64,000 bases of DNA from JAKANT01 sp035502095 (GCA_035502095.1 DATJUX010000020.1:1-64000), one strand, 5' to 3'; positions 26,756-35,304 are shown, counted from the stretch's first letter. Translations and numbers: made by a program. The notes: generated by a model from the sequence alone, not told the origin.

Positions 26756-28084
26756 ATGCCTGAAGAGTTCAAGTACGACGTTGCATTTTCGTTTGCCGGG
26801 TCGGACCGCGAAGTCGCGCGCGCCATCGCATCGACTGCGTCGTACAACGGACTGAAGGTGTTCCTCGACGAAGAGCACGTGTGGGAGAGCTGGGGACGCA
26901 ATCTCAACGAGTATCTGGGCGCCATCTATGACGGCGAAGCGCGCTACTGCGTGGTGCTGATCTCGGCGGACTACTGCGCCAAGGCGTACACGAACCTCGA
27001 GAGGCGCCGCGCCCTGGATCGCGCGCTGGACAGTCGAGGCGAATACATCCTGCCGGTCCGGCTCGACGACAGCTGGCTCGACGGGCTCCCGAGGGCGACC
27101 GCCCACATGGATCTGCGGCAGATGAGCGCCGCAGAGATCGGCGCCGCGCTGGTACGAAAGGTCAAGGGACGCGACGTCGAGGTTCTGCAGCCAGGCGCCG
27201 TTGGCGGCCCGGCAGTCAACGTGGATCCCAGGGCAACTCTCGATTTACGCGCACGCGCCCCGGCGGGTCCCCTGACCTTCGCGCAAATCTCCGTTGCAGC
27301 GGAATGCAAGGCGTGGAAGCGGGACGACCAGCCTGCTGCCGGCGAGGCCCCGATGTTCCGCGACGGTTCCGGTTGTTACGAAGACCCGATCTTCGACCTC
27401 GTGATCGTCAACCGCGGCGCTCGGCCGGTACTGCTCACAGCGGTCGGCATCGAAGTGGTGGCGCTGAGTTGCAAGGCCGTGCTCTACTTGGGCGGCGGTG
27501 GCGCGCAACCGCTCGATCTTCAGCGCACGTATCAACTGCCCTTGCCCGACCTCTGGCAGGCGCTGGCCCAGCGGGTGCGCGAGTCCGGCGAGGCTGCCGC
27601 GGCGACGTCGAAATTCTCGGAGCGCGGCATCTCCCGACTGGCCGATCCAATCTGGATCGAACCCGACAAACCCTATCGATACGGGCTTCACCTGGTCGAT
27701 TACACGAGCCTCTCTCCGACCGAGGTGGACTGTCACTTTCTGGCGCTGACCGATCTCGGCGAAAGCCGCTCGATGCGCTGCAGCTTGCGGTATGTCATCG
27801 GCGGCGACATTCCTCCACTGCAACGGTACCGCCGCATGTTGAGCGAACACGAATCGCAGGAACAGACGCATCGCGCCGTTGGCTATCTGAGTGGGGCGGA
27901 GCGGGAAGGCCAGCTCAGAAGCCTGGCCTATCGCTTGTGGCAGCGTGCGGGTCGTCCGGCTGGCCGCGACCAGGAATTCTGGTTCCAGGCGGAAGCCGGT
28001 CTTGGGTCGGAACTCCTGGCGGAGCGCGACCTGCACGGCGTACGCGCGAGACCGCTTCGCTTGCCGGCACCTGCGGCGTCGTGA
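26756..28084 (+). CDS. TIR-domain protein with C-terminal DUF2934 module
   Basis: A 442-residue soluble protein. Residues about 5-140 are a bacterial TIR domain (TIR_2 type): YDVAFSFAGSDR, GLKVFLDEE, then YCVVLISADYCAKAYTNLE, in which Glu82 is in the position of the NADase catalytic Glu, and EYILPVRLDD...MDLR. Residues about 160-355 form a beta-rich region with no name (FDLVIVNRGARPVLLTAVG). Residues about 387-416 (LAYRLWQRAGRPAGRDQEF, then WFQAE) fit the DUF2934 helix pair. TIR domains of this type are known as NAD-degrading effectors or as scaffolds, often in anti-phage defence. The gene stands alone, with no sensor partner, so the beta-rich and DUF2934 parts may do the sensing. ATG 26756 puts the TIR at the extreme N-terminus; its ribosome site is weak. 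Confidence 0.88.
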   Translation: MPEEFKYDVAFSFAGSDREVARAIASTASYNGLKVFLDEEHVWESWGRNLNEYLGAIYDGEARYCVVLISADYCAKAYTNLERRRALDRALDSRGEYILPVRLDDSWLDGLPRATAHMDLRQMSAAEIGAALVRKVKGRDVEVLQPGAVGGPAVNVDPRATLDLRARAPAGPLTFAQISVAAECKAWKRDDQPAAGEAPMFRDGSGCYEDPIFDLVIVNRGARPVLLTAVGIEVVALSCKAVLYLGGGGAQPLDLQRTYQLPLPDLWQALAQRVRESGEAAAATSKFSERGISRLADPIWIEPDKPYRYGLHLVDYTSLSPTEVDCHFLALTDLGESRSMRCSLRYVIGGDIPPLQRYRRMLSEHESQEQTHRAVGYLSGAEREGQLRSLAYRLWQRAGRPAGRDQEFWFQAEAGLGSELLAERDLHGVRARPLRLPAPAAS

Positions 28085-28155
28085 CCCGCGAACCTGCGGG
28101 CCGTTCCGCGACCAGGATGCCTCCCCGGGTAGCGATCGAGAGATCGTCAGCTGAG

Positions 28156-28180
28156 AAGGCTGGGCAAGTGCGCCCGCCTT
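28156..28180 (+). terminator. Hairpin between convergent TIR and katG genes
   Basis: AAGGC(T)GGGC pairs with GCCCGCCTT around a 6-nt loop in the 114-nt gap between two convergent genes. It could end either transcript. There is no T run, so the call is tentative. Confidence 0.3.
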
Positions 28181-28198
28181 CCCAGCGCCTCGACCGCC

Positions 28199-30397
28199 TC
28201 AACCCAGATCGAACCGATCCAGGTTCATCACCTTCGTCCACGCCGCGACGAAATCGCGCACGAACTTCGGCTGCGCGTCGCTGCTCGCATAGACCTCGGC
28301 CAGGGCACGAAGCTGGGAGTTCGATCCGAAGACGAGGTCGACGAGGGTTCCCGTCCACTTGATCTCGCCGGTCTTGCGGTCGCGCCCTTCCAGCACACCG
28401 GGTGTCGACGCCTTCTGCCACGCCGTGTTCATGTCGAGCAGATTGACGAAGAAGTCGTTCGTCAACGCCTGCGGCCGGCTGGTGAAGACGCCGTGCGGCG
28501 ACTGCGCGAAGGTCGCTCCCAGCGCGCGCATGCCGCCGATGAGCACCGTCATCTCAGGGGCGGTGAGCCGCAGCAGTTGTGCCTTGTCGACGAGCAGTTC
28601 GGCCGCGGACTCCTCCAGCCCTTTGCGCGCGTAGTTGCGGAAGCCGTCGGCTGCGGGCTCCAGCACCGCGAACGACGCGACGTCGGTCTGCTCCTGCGAG
28701 GCATCGGTCCGGCCGGGCGAGAAGGGCACCTTGACGTCATGGCCGCCTTTCCTTGCTGCGGCTTCGATCGCGGCCCCTCCGGCAAGCACGATCATGTCGG
28801 CTAGCGAGATCCTCTTTCCACCCGACTGCGCGCGGTTGAATCCGGACCGGATGTCCTCGAGTACCGCCAGAACCTTCTTCAGTTGTGCCGGCTGGTTGAC
28901 CTCCCAGTCCTTTTGCGGATCCAGGCGGAGGCGCGCGCCGTTGGCGCCGCCACGCTTGTCGCCGCCGCGGAACGTCGAGGCCGAGGCCCAGGCCGTGGTG
29001 ACGAGCTGCGAAATGGAGAGCCCCGATTCGCCCACCTTGACTTTCAGCGCCGCGATGTCGTGCTCGTTGACGAGCGGATGGTCGACCGCGGGAACCGGAT
29101 CCTGCCAAATCAGCTCTTCCTTCGGCACCAGCTTGCCGAGGTAGCGGACGCGCGGTCCCATGTCACGGTGCGTGAGCTTGAACCAGGCGCGCGCGAACGC
29201 GTCCGCGAACTCGTCCGGGTTCGCCATGAAGCGGCGCGAGATCTTCTCGTAAGCCGGGTCGAAGCGCAGCGAGAGGTCGGTGGTGAGCATCGTCGGCGCG
29301 TGGCGCTTGGACGGATCGTGCGCATCCGGGATCGTGCCGGCCCCGGCGCCGCCCTTGGCTACCCACTGGTGCGCACCGGCCGGGCTCTTGGTCAGCTCCC
29401 ATTCGTAGCCGAACAGGTTCTTGAAGAAGCCGTTGCCCCACTTCGTCGGCGTCGACGTCCAGGTGACTTCGAGGCCGCTGGTGATCGCGTCGCCGCCCTT
29501 GCCGGTACGGAAGCCGCTCTTCCAGCCCAGGCCTTGCTCCTCGATGCCGGCGGCTTCGGGCTCGGGTCCTACGTTGCTGGCGGGGCCGGCGCCGTGGGTC
29601 TTGCCGAACGTGTGGCCGCCGGCGATCAGCGCCACGGTCTCTTCGTCGTTCATCGCCATACGCGCGAACGTCTCGCGGATGTCGCGCGCCGCGGCGACGG
29701 GATCCGGGTTGCCGCTCGGGCCTTCCGGGTTCACGTAGATCAGCCCCATCTGGACGGCGGCCAGCGGATTCGCCAGCTGACGGTCGCCGCTGTAGCGCTC
29801 GTCCCCGAGCCACTTGCCCTCCGAACCCCAATAGATATCGGTCTCGGGTTCCCAGATGTCGGTGCGGCCGCCGCCGAAGCCGAACGTCCTGAAGCCCATC
29901 GACTCCAGCGCGACGTTGCCGGCGAGAATCAGCAGATCCGCCCACGACAGGTTCGCGGCGTACTTCTGCTTGATCGGCCACAGCAGCCGGCGCGCCTTGT
30001 CGAGGTTGCCGTTGTCGGGCCAGCTGTTCAAGGGCGCAAAGCGCTGCGCCCCCGTGCCGGCGCCGCCGCGACCGTCGGCGATCCGATACGTGCCCGCCGC
30101 GTGCCAGGCCATGCGGATGAATAGCGGGCCGTAGTGACCAAAGTCCGCCGGCCACCACTCCTGTGAATCGGTCATCAGGGCGCGCAGATCCTTGATGACC
30201 GCGTCCAGATCGAGCTTCTTGAATGCTTCGGCGTACTTGAACTCCTCTCCCATCGGGTTCGACAACGAGGAGTGCTGGTGCAGGACCGACAGATCGAGCT
30301 GGTTCGGCCACCAGGCACGGTTGCCCTGGCCGCCCGCCGCCATCGTCGTCCGCTTGCTCGTGCTGCCCGTGAACGGGCATTTCGCTTCGTCTGACAT
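28199..30397 (-). CDS. katG: Catalase-peroxidase
   Basis: A 732-residue bifunctional haem enzyme that dismutates hydrogen peroxide and oxidises small donors. The distal site FIRMAWHAAGTYR carries Arg, Trp and His, and the proximal site ALIAGGHTFGKTHGAG carries the haem-ligand His. The Tyr of GLIYVNPEGP and the Met of FARMAMND complete the Met-Tyr-Trp cross-link needed for catalase activity. N- and C-terminal peroxidase halves are both present and the length is standard. The gene stands alone. No oxyR or furA is adjacent, so its regulation is not visible here. Confidence 0.98.
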   Translation of the reverse strand: MSDEAKCPFTGSTSKRTTMAAGGQGNRAWWPNQLDLSVLHQHSSLSNPMGEEFKYAEAFKKLDLDAVIKDLRALMTDSQEWWPADFGHYGPLFIRMAWHAAGTYRIADGRGGAGTGAQRFAPLNSWPDNGNLDKARRLLWPIKQKYAANLSWADLLILAGNVALESMGFRTFGFGGGRTDIWEPETDIYWGSEGKWLGDERYSGDRQLANPLAAVQMGLIYVNPEGPSGNPDPVAAARDIRETFARMAMNDEETVALIAGGHTFGKTHGAGPASNVGPEPEAAGIEEQGLGWKSGFRTGKGGDAITSGLEVTWTSTPTKWGNGFFKNLFGYEWELTKSPAGAHQWVAKGGAGAGTIPDAHDPSKRHAPTMLTTDLSLRFDPAYEKISRRFMANPDEFADAFARAWFKLTHRDMGPRVRYLGKLVPKEELIWQDPVPAVDHPLVNEHDIAALKVKVGESGLSISQLVTTAWASASTFRGGDKRGGANGARLRLDPQKDWEVNQPAQLKKVLAVLEDIRSGFNRAQSGGKRISLADMIVLAGGAAIEAAARKGGHDVKVPFSPGRTDASQEQTDVASFAVLEPAADGFRNYARKGLEESAAELLVDKAQLLRLTAPEMTVLIGGMRALGATFAQSPHGVFTSRPQALTNDFFVNLLDMNTAWQKASTPGVLEGRDRKTGEIKWTGTLVDLVFGSNSQLRALAEVYASSDAQPKFVRDFVAAWTKVMNLDRFDLG

Positions 30398-30679
30398 GCG
30401 TGTCCCTTCAAATCCAATGTGCCTTCAGAAAGAAGGCGCCACTGCAGGATAGGCCGCGCCGAGTCGTCGAAGCAACGCAAACTTATTTATGGCGCCGATA
30501 GTTTTCTCCATCGGTCGATGTCATGAACGAGCGTGAGGTGCAACGCGTGACCCGGAAGCGGCATGCCGGGCTCTCCCGATAAGGCTACGACTGCAGGAAT
30601 GTCCTGCCGCGCCGAAGGTGAGCATTTCGGCGTCACGAACGCGCGAGGGTCCCCTTTCGCGTTCGCTTCTCGGCGCGAC

Positions 30680-30868
30680 CTACTTGCCGAGCCGTTCGAA
30701 CCGGTACGCGACCTCGGGCCCACCCGCAACGTTGTAAGCGAGCTCGGCGACGAGGAGCACGAACGGCTCCACGAACCGCGCGGCTCCGAGCGCGCCGACA
30801 GCGACCGGCTTGCAGCCCGCGTCGCGGATCAGGGTCGGGGCGGCCTGCTTCGCTCCGTCGAACCGAGA
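30680..30868 (-). pseudogene. Remnant of NADPH-dependent F420 reductase-type protein (C-terminus)
   Basis: A minus-strand frame of about 63 codons reads FDGAKQAAPTLIRDAGCKPV, then LGAARFVEPFVLLVAELAYN and YRFERLGK before a stop. This is the typical C-terminal end of COG2085 NAD(P)-binding proteins (the AKxxAxxLIRDxGFxPVDAGPL ... AYRFERFGK pattern). The N-terminal Rossmann part is missing, and the frame is closed upstream by a TAG at 30869-30871. A truncated, inactive gene is the best reading. The rest of the 30398-31121 gap shows nothing else. Confidence 0.6.
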
Positions 30869-31121
30869 CTAGCGCGCGCCTGCAGCGAGCCGCGGCATGC
30901 CGCGGTACACACCGACGAGCCCATCGCAATAGGCCGTTCGATGGTGCGACCCCAGTGCCGGTCGACGTGCTCGCGACGAGTCCAAGTGCATGTCGGCACC
31001 CTTTACAGTCACGTGCAGCTCTGTCTCAGCCCCTCGCGCAAAGCCTTGATAGACATTGCGACTGAAGCCTCGGCGCGGTTTGTGCATTCAACGCCGGTCG
31101 GAAGCTCGGGGGAGCGAGGTC

Positions 31122-31730
31122 ATGCTGCGAAGCATTCTGTTTTCCATTGCTTGTCTGTACGCCGTTGCCGGGTCGGCGCGGGCGAACGTCATCTACACGT
31201 ACACCGGCAACGCGATCGACCAGGCCTCGCCGAACAATGCCAGCCAGCTTGGCAATCACATGAGCGTGACGCTGGAGTTCGCGGGCATTCTGCCGTCGAA
31301 TGCATCCGGCCTGAGTGTATGTCCTTCAGGATGCGCCATAACCGTCCTGAGCTTCGACGCCCACGGCGGCGGTCCGATCGAAGCCTCCTCCACCAATGGC
31401 GGGCAGATGCTGAGCAGCGCACAGGTGTCCACCGACGCCAACGGCGAGATCGTCGGCTGGAGCATGACCTTCACGTTCCTCTCCGCAGCCATCGTGTTCT
31501 CGTCGACCGGACTTTCGGAGCCTGACCTTGCGGTCTCGGTGTTCGACCTGGGCGAGGTGCAGAACACCCACTGGGGTGCATCGACGTTGGGCGCGTGGAC
31601 ACCGGTCGCACAGCCGGTCAGCAGTCCGGGAACGTTGACGCTGGTGGTGCTTGGCGCCGCGGCGATACTGCTTGCGCGCACGAGAAGGACCGGGGCACTG
31701 CGCGCGCCGAGGACGCGCGTTCGCGCGTAG
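31122..31730 (+). CDS. Exported protein with PEP-CTERM-like C-terminus
   Basis: A 202-residue protein starting at ATG 31122 behind GGGGAG. It has a signal peptide (LFSIACLYAVAGSARA, cleavage near residue 22). The body is serine- and glycine-rich, with NASQLGNHMSVTLEF resembling the beta-sandwich bodies of PEP-CTERM proteins. The C-terminus has a short motif SSPGTLTLVVLG, a hydrophobic helix and an RTRR basic end. Canonical sorting signals read PEP at this place, so SSP is a deviation. Normally such proteins are cut and anchored by an exosortase, and none is in this window. About 20 extra residues follow the basic cluster, which is unusual. Confidence 0.75.
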   Translation: MLRSILFSIACLYAVAGSARANVIYTYTGNAIDQASPNNASQLGNHMSVTLEFAGILPSNASGLSVCPSGCAITVLSFDAHGGGPIEASSTNGGQMLSSAQVSTDANGEIVGWSMTFTFLSAAIVFSSTGLSEPDLAVSVFDLGEVQNTHWGASTLGAWTPVAQPVSSPGTLTLVVLGAAAILLARTRRTGALRAPRTRVRA

Positions 31731-31876
31731 CCGCGGCCGAAGCTTCGGCGCCGCCGGTTGCTCGTTGCGGGCGAACGCGCCGCGCGCTTCGCGACATCCG
31801 TCTTTCGGGGCTCGACGTGACGCGGTCGACACAGACGTGTCGACGAGACCGGGGCTCCCTGCTCGGTCGGTCCTGA

Positions 31877-32158
31877 GTGCGCCGCGCGATTCGCGTGGCA
31901 GTAGCGCAAGAGCGAGGCGCCGGCGGCGGTGCCGCCCTCGGGTTCGGTCGCGCAGAAGGACGAGTCGCGCGGTGCATCGGTGCAAACCGCGGCGCGGCGT
32001 GCCGGCGCGTTCGATCGAGACCGCGCTGGTTGCGGGTCAAAGCAGCGGGGTCGTCATCGACCGCTCAGGTCACCACGATTCCAGAACCCGCAACCGTGGA
32101 GCTGGTTGGGCTTGCCCTTGCGGGCGCTGTACTCGCGTGGCGAACGCGCAGGACCTGA
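31877..32158 (+). pseudogene. Orphan PEP-CTERM sorting tail (gene remnant)
   Basis: The last 28 codons of this frame (about 32072-32158) encode a textbook PEP-CTERM sorting signal: TTIPEPATVELVGLALAG, then AVLAWRTRRT and stop. The preceding 65 codons of the open frame are arginine-rich and lack a signal peptide or fold, as expected of non-coding GC-rich DNA. The body of the gene seems to have been lost, leaving only the 3' end. It lies just downstream of another PEP-CTERM-like gene, so the two may once have been tandem copies. Confidence 0.6.
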
Positions 32159-32228
32159 ACGCGCTTGCTTTCCGATCAGGGAGACGCCCGCTGCCGCGGG
32201 CGCCGACGCAGCACTCCCGCGGCCCGTC

Positions 32229-32663
32229 TCAGCGGATGACCAGCACCGGCAACGTCGAGTGCGTGAGCACGCGCTGCGTCTCGCTGCCGAGCAGCACACC
32301 GCTCACTCCGGCGCGCCCATGCGAGGCCATCACGATCACGTCACAGCCGCTGTCCCGGGCAGTGTCGATGATGGCGCGCCACGGCTGATCCGTCTCGGCC
32401 ATGCGGGTCGTGCACTCGACGCTTGCAGCACGGGCCGCAGTCTCGACCGCGGCGAGACGCGCGTTCGCAAGAGCTCCGACGCGTGCCTGAAAGTCGCTGT
32501 AGTCGCCCGGCTTGATCTCGCCGACGCTGGCGTAGGGATACGCTGGCACGGCGGTGAAGCCGACCAACGCGGCGCCGAGGTTGCGGGCGAGGTCGACCGC
32601 CGCGTCGATCGCCCTGCGCGACAGCTCCGAGCCGTCGGTGGTAACGAGTATTTTCGTCATCAT
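32229..32663 (-). CDS. Universal stress protein, UspA family
   Basis: A 144-residue single-domain Usp. The first strand ILVTTDGSELSRRAI, the central DVIVMASHGRAGVSGVLLGS with the G-2x-G-9x-G-S ATP-binding pattern, and STLPVLVI at the end are all conserved. It therefore probably binds ATP. It is 320 nt from the ridA-lipoprotein pair and probably transcribed alone. It likely has a general role in stress survival; no specific partner is visible. Confidence 0.95.
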   Translation of the reverse strand: MMTKILVTTDGSELSRRAIDAAVDLARNLGAALVGFTAVPAYPYASVGEIKPGDYSDFQARVGALANARLAAVETAARAASVECTTRMAETDQPWRAIIDTARDSGCDVIVMASHGRAGVSGVLLGSETQRVLTHSTLPVLVIR

Positions 32664-32738
32664 CGTTCGTCAGCCCCCGCGAGTCGCCGCGAACACGAGC
32701 GATTGTCGCGGCGCCGGGGTTGCAGGCGTTGACTTCGG

Positions 32739-32987
32739 TCAAAGCATGTCATTGCGAGCCGCGAGCGAACAATCCCGGCGTTGCGGCCCCGAGATCCCTT
32801 GTCGCGTCCGCTGCCCGGGATGGGGCAGCGCAACGTCGATCTGCGTGATCTCGGCGCTCACCCGGCCCTGCGCCGCTGGATGGCGCCGATCGTCTGCACT
32901 CTCGCAAGCCGCGAGAAGAAGCATCACGGACGCCGCCATCGAGAGTCGGCGCTCCCCGAGTCTTGCCGCGCTCCTGGGCGTACTCAC
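32739..32987 (-). CDS. Small lipoprotein overlapping ridA, C-terminus formed by a repeat
   Basis: An 82-residue frame from GTG 32987, overlapping the ridA stop in a GTGA motif, which is typical of coupled genes. The N-terminus is basic (RSAARLGERR) and followed by MAASVMLLLAAC, a lipoprotein signal with a LAAC lipobox. After about 55 residues the frame reads through the dispersed repeat at 32749-32822, so the C-terminal 25 residues are repeat-derived. The original protein may have been cut short by the repeat. Function unknown. Confidence 0.45.
   Translation of the reverse strand: MSTPRSAARLGERRLSMAASVMLLLAACESADDRRHPAAQGRVSAEITQIDVALPHPGQRTRQGISGPQRRDCSLAARNDML
32749..32822 (+). repeat. Dispersed GTCATTGCGAGC-type repeat, copy near ridA
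   Basis: It begins TCATTGCGAGCCGCGAGCGA and continues AATCCCGGCGTTGCGGCCCC, GAGATCCCTTGTCGCG and TCCGCTGCCCGGGATG. The second half is the near-exact reverse complement of 34714-34753, so the two copies lie in opposite orientation about 2 kb apart. It overlaps the 3' part of the small lipoprotein gene. Confidence 0.6.
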
Positions 32988-33343
32988 TTGATCGCCGCCG
33001 TGACCTCGATCAGCACTTTGCTTCCCTGCATCAGCTTCGCGCCCACGGTTGCGCGCGCCGGGGTGTGCTCGGAATCGATGCACTCGTCCCACACCTCGTT
33101 CATCGCCGCGTAGTCGCCTACGGAAGCGAGAAACACCCGCGCCGAGACGATGTCGCGCCGGCCAGCCCCGGCCTCGCCGGGGAGGCGATCGATGAAGCCG
33201 AGCACCTCGCGCGTCTGGCCGGCGATGTCCAGCGAGGCGTCCTGCGCCACCTGGCCGGAGATGTAGACGAGTTTCGCCGCGCCCAGGTCGACCACCGTCA
33301 TCTCGCTGTACCGCGGGCCCTGCTCGAACCGCCGGATCTTCAT
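32984..33343 (-). CDS. RidA family (YjgF/YER057c/UK114) protein
   Basis: A 119-residue enamine/imine deaminase-type protein that clears reactive 2-aminoacrylate intermediates in the cytoplasm. The conserved VYISGQVAQDASLDIAGQ, VSARVFLASVGDY, HTPARATVGAKLMQGSKVLI and the substrate-binding Arg of TPARA are present, as expected for active members. The end overlaps a small lipoprotein start by 4 nt. It begins about 10 nt past the truncated efflux-channel gene, so it may have belonged to that transcript. Confidence 0.92.
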   Translation of the reverse strand: MKIRRFEQGPRYSEMTVVDLGAAKLVYISGQVAQDASLDIAGQTREVLGFIDRLPGEAGAGRRDIVSARVFLASVGDYAAMNEVWDECIDSEHTPARATVGAKLMQGSKVLIEVTAAIK

Positions 33344-33352
33344 CGAGTCCTC

Positions 33353-34066
33353 CTATTTCGCCGGCGTCGCGGCGATATCCTCATCGCGGTTCCACCAACC
33401 TCCGCCGAGCGCCTGTACGAGCGCGACGGCATCGGACAGGCGATTTGCACGCGCCTGCGCGACGGTGAGAGAGGCTTGCAGAGCGTTCTCCTCCGCGAGC
33501 ACGACGGCGATGGAATTGACGTCGCCGAGTTCGAGCTGGCGCCGCGTGATTGCGAGCGTCGACTCGGCGGCACGCCGGGCCCGCTCGGCCGCCTGCAGCC
33601 CGCGCGCATCGGCGTCGATCGCGTGCAGGACATCGGCCACCCCCTGGTAGGCGGTGAGGACCGCGAGCCTGTATTGAGCCACCGACTCCTCGTACAGCGC
33701 GCGCGCCTGCGCCTCGCGATGCTGCAGCTGGCCGGCCTCGAACAGCGTCTGCGACACGCTGCCCGCCAGGGTCCAGAAGCCCGATCCGGCCATGAAGAGA
33801 TCGGCGAGGCGGTAGGCCGACGAACCCCACGCGTTGACCCCGAGCAGGATGGTCGGCAGGCGATCCGCCGCTGCCACGCCGACTTGCGCGCTCGCGGCGC
33901 GCAGCTGGGCTTCGGCGGCCAGCACGTCCGGGCGGCGGTCGGGCAATGTGGAGAGCAGGGTGAGCGGCAGGCGCGCGGGAAGTTGCAGGTCGGCGAAGTG
34001 GAATTCGGCCGCGAGCGGCTCGCCCGGCAGGCGGCCGAGCAGCACCTTGAGCTGATCGCGCTGGGG
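33353..34066 (-). pseudogene. NodT-family outer-membrane efflux lipoprotein, 5'-truncated
   Basis: The frame reads the C-terminal half of an RND-system outer-membrane channel: RDQLKVLLGRLPGE, the diagnostic LPDRRPDVLAAEAQLRAA, PTILLGVNAWG, and the long helices LAVLTAYQGVADVL and RRQLELGDVNSIAVV. Full-length members have about 470 residues with a lipobox; here only about 235 remain. Homology stops at about 34057, where the frame meets a stop (TGA 34067-34069) and the oppositely directed 5'-nucleotidase fragment begins. Both missing N-termini point to one deletion joining two divergent genes. No RND pump genes are nearby. Confidence 0.85.
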
Positions 34067-34068
34067 TC

Positions 34069-34677
34069 ATGGCGTTCGTCAATCGAGGCGGTGTTCGTGC
34101 CCCGGGTTTCCCGTTCACCTCCCGACTGCCGGTGCCTGACGGCAGCGTCACGTACGCACAGGCGTTCACGGCGCAACCGTTCGGCAATAGCCTGGTGACG
34201 ATGACGCTGACCGCGCAGGACCTGAAAGACGTGCTCGAGCAGCAGTTCGCCGGATGCCGCGGTCAGTCTGCAAGCGCGACGCGCCTGATGCTGCCTTCGG
34301 CCGGGTTCCGCTACACGTGGGATGGAAGCAAACCCTGCGACGCGCGTGTCAGCAACATGTCCCTGACCGTCGATGGAGCGGTCGAGGTCATCGTCGACGA
34401 GAACGGGCGCGTTCCTGATCCCGACAAGGCCTACCGCGTGACCGTCAACAACTTCATGGCAAGCGGCGGCGATGGCTTGACGATTTTTCGCCGGGGCACG
34501 GCATCGGTCGGCGGCGCGCAGGATATCGATGCGCTCGTCGCTTACCTCGGCGGCTTCAGACCGCCGCGCGCGGCGTATGACCCGACCGCCTCGTCGTTGC
34601 AGAAGCCGCGCATCAAGAGAGTCAACGCACCCGAAGGTTCGGCGCGCTGTCCCGTCGACGCAAACGTGAATCCCTGA
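34069..34677 (+). pseudogene. 5'-nucleotidase/UshA-type C-terminal domain, 5'-truncated
   Basis: About 200 codons of the 5_nucleotid_C domain. VMAFVNRGGVRAPGFPF carries the nucleotide-binding N-x-G-G-x-R motif. GSVTYAQAFTAQPFGNSLV, MTLTAQDLKDVLEQQF, RVTVNNFMASGGDGLTIF and IDALVAYL follow in the correct order. The N-terminal calcineurin-type metallophosphatase domain and signal peptide are missing, so the fragment cannot be a working enzyme by itself. It abuts the truncated NodT gene at 34058-34068. An ATG lies at the junction, but there is no ribosome site. Confidence 0.85.
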
Positions 34678-34713
34678 CATCTCGGACGTACGCACGGCGG
34701 CTCTTGCAACTTC

Positions 34714-34753
34714 GTCATCCCGACCAGCGGACGCGACAAGGGATCTCGGCCTC
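34714..34753 (-). repeat. Dispersed repeat, inverted partial copy
   Basis: CATCCCGACCAGCGGACGCG and ACAAGGGATCTCGGCC match the reverse complement of 32785-32822 with few differences. It lies 37 nt after the 5'-nucleotidase fragment, in a 400-nt non-coding stretch (34678-35088) in which I see no gene. Confidence 0.5.
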
Positions 34754-34991
34754 CCTCACACCGAGACTTGGCGTTTCGGCGCGAAGCGACCTGCATCGCG
34801 CTTCCTGACACGACACCGCGGGTTCGCCTCGTGCGCCTTCATAGATGAACGGCATTCCCTAGTCGCCGGTGCTTCTTCGCGTGCCGGGCCAACGCGATGC
34901 CCGCTGCCTGATCGGCGACCGGTTTGCTCTACAACCGGGCACGCTGCCGAAAGCCCCGTCCTTGGCGGATCGCCGTCTTGCGAGGCGAGGC

Positions 34992-35014
34992 TTTTCCACA
35001 GCAAATGTGGACAA
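34992..35014. other. Imperfect palindrome of two DnaA-box-like 9-mers
   Basis: TTTTCCACA and TGTGGACAA (reverse complement TTGTCCACA) face each other across GCAAA. Both are close to the DnaA consensus TTATCCACA; the first fits TTWTNCACA. No AT-rich unwinding region, further boxes or dnaA/dnaN/parAB genes accompany them, so this is not an origin. It may be a protein-binding palindrome or chance. Confidence 0.2.
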
Positions 35015-35088
35015 CTCGCTGCCACATCTCTGCTTGCGACGCGAGGGCGCTACCAGAGTCCGTCGCGCATGACAAATTCCTCGTCGTA

Positions 35089-35304
35089 CTAAGGCCGCAT
35101 GCCGGTCGCCGACTGCCCGAATGCGGGGATGCCAGCGTAGGCGCGTGGATCGTGCGCCGGCACGATCGTGATCTGCGGATACCGTTCTGCGATCGCGGTC
35201 ATCCTCGACATCGAGCGCTGCAGCTCGGCTGGGCCGGGATCACCTGCTGTCCCAGTTTGAGTATCGAGAGGTGTCCCGTCCGGAGGTGGTTCCGCCGGAG
35301 CGTG
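35089..35304 (-). pseudogene. Metallo-beta-lactamase-fold hydrolase, C-terminal remnant
   Basis: A minus-strand frame of about 70 codons ends AELQRSMSRMTAIAERYPQI, TIVPAHDPRAYAGIPAFG and a stop. The pattern of ALARLxALAxRYPxLxIVPAHD is the usual end of periplasmic MBL-fold hydrolases, with the last metal-ligand His in PAHD. Nothing upstream in the same frame is recognisable, and a stop closes it at 35305-35307. Read as a decayed gene end; it has no start site. Confidence 0.5.

Noticed and set aside
34992..35014. Replication origin
   Set aside because: Two DnaA-like 9-mers alone are not an origin; there is no AT-rich region, no cluster of boxes and no replication gene.
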